Below, piece by piece: positions 5,994 through 8,828 of a stretch of DNA of 8,828 nt. Numbering within the stretch: position 1 is the stretch's first letter; the number at the start of each line of letters is the position of its first letter. Source of the stretch: JBDSTZ01 sp039927975. GTDB taxonomy: Bacteria; Pseudomonadota; Gammaproteobacteria; Burkholderiales; Burkholderiaceae_D. Under the pieces are notes generated by a model, which was given only the letters and a program-made list of their open reading frames with translations, was not told the DNA's origin and did not search any database. The stretch is from positions 1 through 8,828 of the forward strand of contig JBDSTZ010000441.1 in the NCBI GenBank assembly GCA_039927975.1. The letters run 5' to 3'. Made by a program: the position numbers and the translations under genes.

Positions 5994-6558
5994 AGCAAAC
6001 AACAACGCGGTGAACCACATGATCATCAAGGGCCATGAAATCGTCGCCGACGACTGGACCGTGCTGCGCCTGGCCGAAGGCCAGACCGCCGACGCCGTCG
6101 TCGTCCCCGAAGGCAAGGTCATCGTGCCGCTGACGGTGTGGGCCGCCCAGAAGGAAAGCCTGTCCGCACGTGCCGCCATCGGCGTGTGGATCGCGTCCGA
6201 CGAGCGTCCCGAGGTGCTCAAGGGCGAGCTCGACAAGTTCGCCGTGGTCGCCGTCGACTTCCCTAAATTCACCGATGGCCGCGGCTATTCGATCGCCTTC
6301 AACCTGCGCAAGCGCCTCGGCTACACGGGCGAACTGCGCGCCATCGGCGACGTCCTGCGCGACCAGCTGTTCTCGATGCAGCGCGTCGGCTTCAACGCCT
6401 ACGCCACCCGTCCGGACCGCAGCATCGTCGACGCCCTCAAGGGCTTGACCGTGTTCAGCGAGACCTACCAGGCTTCGGTCGACCAGAACTTGCCGCTGTT
6501 CCGCCGCCATCAGCGCGATGTGCGGGTCGAGAACTCCGACGTCGGCTACGGCATCTAA
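5986..6558 (+). CDS. DUF934 protein, sulfite reductase-associated
   Basis: A 190-residue protein of the DUF934 family (PF06073). The recognisable core is DFPKFTDGRGYSIAFNLRKR (residues 91-110), then YTGELRAIGDVLRDQL (113-128) and RVGFNAYATR (133-142). There is no signal peptide or membrane segment. It contains no cysteine: the position I remember as Cys in many relatives (RCGFDAF) is Val134 here, so an Fe-S cluster or redox disulfide is excluded for this copy. The first ~11 residues are poorly conserved, and Met12 is a possible alternative start. It overlaps cysI by 8 nt and is followed by cysH after 8 bp. Family members recur beside cysI in bacteria lacking cysJ, and I recall mutant-fitness work tying them to sulfite reduction, which I cannot check here. 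The likely role is an accessory subunit or electron-transfer partner of CysI; the mechanism is unknown. Confidence 0.9.
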   Translation: MPEANNNAVNHMIIKGHEIVADDWTVLRLAEGQTADAVVVPEGKVIVPLTVWAAQKESLSARAAIGVWIASDERPEVLKGELDKFAVVAVDFPKFTDGRGYSIAFNLRKRLGYTGELRAIGDVLRDQLFSMQRVGFNAYATRPDRSIVDALKGLTVFSETYQASVDQNLPLFRRHQRDVRVENSDVGYGI

Positions 6559-6566
6559 GGCGCGCC

Positions 6567-7283
6567 ATGAACGACATGACCGCCCTGGAAGCCGCGACGC
6601 GCCAAACACTCAGCCGTATCGCCAGCGATTTTTCGCCGGCGGTGTTCGCTTCGAGCCTTGCCGCCGAAGACATGGTGTTGACCGACATGATCCTCAAATC
6701 GGGCTTGCCGATCACGATCTTTTCGCTCGAAACCGGCCGCCTGCACCCTGAAACGCTCGAGGTGCTCGACAAGGTCAAGGCCGCCTACGGCTACGACATC
6801 GCGCTGTACCGCCCGCAGCCCGAGGCGGTTGACGCTTACGTCGCCCAGAACGGTCTGAACGCCTTCTACAACAGCGTCGAGATGCGCCGTGAATGCTGCC
6901 GCGTGCGCAAGGTCGAGCCGCTCGGCCGCGCGCTGGCCGGCAACAAGGCCTGGGTGACCGGACAGCGCCGCGCGCAGTCCGCCACCCGCACCGAGCTGGC
7001 CATCGAGGAAGACGACGCCGCCCACGGCATGACCAAGTTCAACCCGCTGGCCGACTGGTCGGAAGCGGACGTCTGGAACTACATCCGCGACCACAACGTG
7101 CCGTACAACGCACTGCACGACCAGGGCTTTCCATCGATCGGTTGCGCACCCTGCACCCGCGCCGTCCAGCCTGGCGAAGATGTGCGCGCCGGCCGCTGGT
7201 GGTGGGAAAACCCGGACTCGAAAGAGTGCGGCTTGCACATGGTCGATGGCAAACTGATTCGTATTAAATCCGCCGGGGCCTAG
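6567..7283 (+). CDS. cysH: APS reductase (Fe-S type, CysH family)
   Basis: A 238-residue enzyme reducing adenylylated sulfate to sulfite with thioredoxin or a similar donor. The N-terminal half is a PP-loop-like nucleotide-binding fold containing SSLAAEDMVLTDMI and FSLETGRLHPET, close to all CysH proteins. The decisive feature is the cluster motif: C110-C111 (RRECCRVRKVEPL) and C193-x2-C196 (IGCAPCTRAV) hold a [4Fe-4S] cluster found in APS reductases and missing from E. coli-type PAPS reductases. The catalytic cysteine is C221 in KECGLH. RRAQSATR carries the conserved basic residues that contact the substrate phosphate and sulfate. The length is normal for the bacterial form without a thioredoxin domain. 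It begins 8 bp after the DUF934 stop; TAAGG at 6556-6560 is the only ribosome-site candidate. Dual APS/PAPS use cannot be ruled out, but APS is the expected substrate. Confidence 0.93.
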   Translation: MNDMTALEAATRQTLSRIASDFSPAVFASSLAAEDMVLTDMILKSGLPITIFSLETGRLHPETLEVLDKVKAAYGYDIALYRPQPEAVDAYVAQNGLNAFYNSVEMRRECCRVRKVEPLGRALAGNKAWVTGQRRAQSATRTELAIEEDDAAHGMTKFNPLADWSEADVWNYIRDHNVPYNALHDQGFPSIGCAPCTRAVQPGEDVRAGRWWWENPDSKECGLHMVDGKLIRIKSAGA

Positions 7284-7445
7284 TGTCCTACGTTCTAGAT
7301 TTTTAAAGAGCTTGCAACCAGGGACACCCGTCGACGAAGCACAGCGCGCCTAACCGCGCAACGCGACATCGACACCCCCACAGCACGGCAAAGAAATAGC
7401 AACAGAAACACTAAAGCACTATTACGCCACTCCACAAGGCACTCA
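7284..7445 (+). other. Long cysH-cysD spacer, C/A-rich leader
   Basis: The spacer is 162 bp in an otherwise tight gene cluster. I see no intrinsic terminator, no small gene and no promoter with acceptable -35 and -10 hexamers at proper spacing. A weak inverted repeat, GTGTCC (7283-7288) with GGACAC (7322-7327), spans its first 45 bp, and GCGCG/CGCGC near 7345-7357 could form a small hairpin. The last 75 bases (7371-7445) hold 31 A, 26 C, 11 G and 7 T, so RNA there would be largely unstructured, which is the composition of Rho-loading sites. CAAGG just before the cysD ATG is the ribosome site. Confidence 0.5.
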
Positions 7446-8384
7446 ATGACCACACTGACCGACACCTCGCGCGTACTCACCGACGTGAATGCGCGCCACC
7501 TCGATGCGCTTGAATCGGAAGCGATCCACATCATGCGCGAAGTCGCCGCCGAATGCGCCAACCCCGCCTTGCTGTTCTCCGGCGGCAAGGACTCGGTGGT
7601 GCTGCTGCGCCTGGCTGAAAAAGCCTTCCGCCCCGGCAAATTTCCGTTTCCGCTGGTGCACATCGACACCGGTCACAACTTCGCCGAAGTGATCGCCTTC
7701 CGCGACGCCCGCGCCGCCGAACTGGGCGAGCGCCTGATCGTCGGTTCGGTTGAAGATTCGATCAAGAAGGGCACCGTGCGTCTGCGTAACCCGTTGACCG
7801 ATTCGCGCAACGCGGCCCAAGCGGTCACTTTGTTAGAGACCATCGCCGAGTATAAGTTCGACGCCTGCATCGGCGGTGCCCGCCGCGACGAGGAAAAAGC
7901 CCGCGCCAAGGAGCGCATCTTTTCCTTCCGCGACGAATTCGGCCAGTGGGACCCGAAAGCCCAGCGTCCCGAGCTGTGGGACCTGTACAACACCCGTGTG
8001 CATCCGGGCGAGAACATGCGCGTGTTCCCGATCTCCAACTGGACCGAGCTCGACGTGTGGCAATACATCCAGCGCGAACAGCTGGCGCTGCCGCCAATCT
8101 ACTTCGCGCACGAGCGCCAGGTGATTCCACGCAACGGCCTGCTGGTGCCGCTGACCGACCTGACGCCGGCGCGCGAAGGCGAGACCGTCGAAACCCAGGT
8201 CGTGCGTTTCCGCACCGTGGGCGACATCTCCTGCACCTGCCCGGTGTCGTCGGACGCCGCCACGGTCGAGGCGATCATCGCCGAAACCGCCGTCACCCAA
8301 ATCACTGAACGCGGCGCCACCCGGATGGACGACCAGACCTCCGAAGCCTCGATGGAAAAACGCAAGAAAGCAGGATACTTCTGA
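7446..8384 (+). CDS. cysD: Sulfate adenylyltransferase subunit 2
   Basis: A 312-residue catalytic subunit of ATP sulfurylase, which joins sulfate to ATP to form APS; the partner CysN supplies GTP hydrolysis. The N-type ATP pyrophosphatase PP-loop is SGGKDS at residues 45-50, within ALLFSGGKDSVVLLRLAEKA. Downstream family blocks are LVHIDTGHNFAE, CIGGARRDEEKARAKER, VFPISNWTELDVWQYI and RFRTVGDISCTCPV. The C-terminus AGYF is the family ending. The length fits (E. coli CysD is 302). The start at 7446 is supported by AAGG 6 nt upstream and by an N-terminus of the usual form, where a helix of ~35 residues precedes the PP-loop. Its stop shares one base with the cysN start (TGATG), so the two subunits are translationally coupled. 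The 162-bp gap before it may allow separate control from cysH. Confidence 0.97.
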   Translation: MTTLTDTSRVLTDVNARHLDALESEAIHIMREVAAECANPALLFSGGKDSVVLLRLAEKAFRPGKFPFPLVHIDTGHNFAEVIAFRDARAAELGERLIVGSVEDSIKKGTVRLRNPLTDSRNAAQAVTLLETIAEYKFDACIGGARRDEEKARAKERIFSFRDEFGQWDPKAQRPELWDLYNTRVHPGENMRVFPISNWTELDVWQYIQREQLALPPIYFAHERQVIPRNGLLVPLTDLTPAREGETVETQVVRFRTVGDISCTCPVSSDAATVEAIIAETAVTQITERGATRMDDQTSEASMEKRKKAGYF

Positions 8385-8828
8385 TGAACGCCCGGATCGA
8401 CAACACCAACGCCAACCTGACCGAGCGCGGCATGCTGCGCTTCATCACCGCCGGCTCCGTCGACGACGGCAAGAGCACCCTGATCGGCCGCCTGCTGTTC
8501 GACAGCAAGGGCATCTTCGCCGACCAGCTCGACGCGATGTCGCGCTCCAAGCACAAGCGCACCGTGGGCGACGCGGTCGACCTGTCGCTGCTGACCGACG
8601 GCCTTGAGGCCGAGCGCGAACAGGGCATCACGATCGACGTGGCCTACCGCTACTTCGCCACGCCCAAGCGCAAATTCATCATCGCCGACACGCCCGGCCA
8701 TGAACAGTACACCCGCAACATGGTGACCGGCGCGTCGACCGCCGACGCGGTGATCATCCTGATCGACGTATCGAAGGTCAAGCTGCGCGAGGACGGCGGG
8801 GTCGATCTGCTGATCCAGACCAAGCGCC
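8384..8828 (+). CDS. cysN: Sulfate adenylyltransferase subunit 1 (3'-truncated)
   Basis: The first 148 residues of the GTPase subunit of ATP sulfurylase, an EF-Tu-like translational GTPase that drives APS synthesis by CysD. Visible are the G1 P-loop GSVDDGKST (24-32), the G2/switch I region EREQGITIDVAYRYF (77-91, with the key Thr83) and G3 DTPGHEQY (102-109). The NKxD motif and the later beta-barrel domains lie beyond the right edge, so it cannot be told whether an APS kinase (CysC) domain is fused at the C-terminus. The ATG overlaps the cysD TGA by one base, and AGGA at 8372-8375 is 8 nt upstream. After G3 the stretch DVSKVKLREDGGVDLLIQTK (128-147) is about nine residues longer than the E. 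coli segment as I remember it, probably a lineage feature. Confidence 0.95.
   Translation, partial: MNARIDNTNANLTERGMLRFITAGSVDDGKSTLIGRLLFDSKGIFADQLDAMSRSKHKRTVGDAVDLSLLTDGLEAEREQGITIDVAYRYFATPKRKFIIADTPGHEQYTRNMVTGASTADAVIILIDVSKVKLREDGGVDLLIQTKR

Noticed and set aside
4497..6272. A 591-residue open frame on the minus strand opposite cysI and DUF934
   Set aside because: It is a shadow of the GC-rich codon pattern of the real + strand genes; it is rich in Val, Asp, Gly, Ala and His, has no recognisable domain, and lies opposite clear conserved genes. The same holds for the antisense frames at 71-832, 1189-2283, 6555-7238 and 8099-8701.
6559..6566. GGCGCGCC between DUF934 and cysH as a special site
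   Set aside because: An 8-bp GC palindrome in GC-rich DNA is not informative; it simply fills the short intergenic gap.
7283..7327. GTGTCC/GGACAC inverted repeat after cysH as a terminator or operator
   Set aside because: Only six perfect base pairs separated by 33 nt, with no T-tract after it; this is expected by chance at such length.
1..8828. CRISPR array, phage genes, toxin-antitoxin pair, tRNA or rRNA
   Set aside because: No tandem repeat-spacer pattern, transposase, integrase, small paired ORFs or RNA-gene signature was seen on either strand.

Overview
The window is high-GC proteobacterial DNA. The gene content suggests a betaproteobacterium, most likely Oxalobacteraceae (Massilia, Duganella or Janthinobacterium-like). 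The basis is a short Gram-negative porin ending in Phe, a CysB-type regulator of 313 residues, a sulfite reductase haemoprotein paired with a DUF934 protein, an Fe-S type APS reductase, and a dRS3-like repeat built on ATTCCCGCGCAGGCGGGAAT. The genus is inferred, not shown.

Layout, left to right. (1) 2-829, +: the 3' part of a NarL/UhpB-class sensor histidine kinase, running off the left edge. (2) 830-1203: a gene-free stretch with a 9-bp stem-loop on the kinase stop codon and an AT-richer leader before the porin. (3) 1204-2244, +: an outer-membrane porin. (4) 2245-2325: three stem-loops, the last a bidirectional rho-independent terminator serving two converging units. (5) 2363-3990, -: a CysB-like LysR regulator followed 35 bp later by a small SAM methyltransferase, probably one transcript. 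(6) 3991-4304: a divergent control region holding an 89-bp palindromic repeat element, a cluster of TATAAG/CTTATA half-sites that looks like the CysB operator, and a plausible promoter for cysI. (7) 4305-8828, +: cysI, DUF934, cysH, cysD, cysN (cut by the right edge).

The right half is an assimilatory sulfate reduction locus. CysD and CysN adenylylate sulfate to APS. CysH carries the CC...CxxC cluster ligands of APS reductases and makes sulfite, so no APS kinase is needed on this route. CysI, a sirohaem/[4Fe-4S] enzyme, reduces sulfite to sulfide. No CysJ flavoprotein is present here, and the DUF934 protein overlaps cysI by 8 nt, so the two probably act together. The divergent CysB-like protein is the expected regulator. 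Its gene shares the control region with cysI, and the putative operator is centred about 65 bp upstream of the predicted cysI start, the usual place for a LysR activator.

I found no phage, CRISPR, insertion sequence with transposase, tRNA or rRNA. The most interesting points are the repeat element inside the probable 5' leader of the cysB transcript, the loss of a ligand-pocket threonine in the CysB-like protein, a DUF934 protein with no cysteines, the regulator-methyltransferase pairing, and the long C/A-rich, G-poor cysH-cysD spacer.
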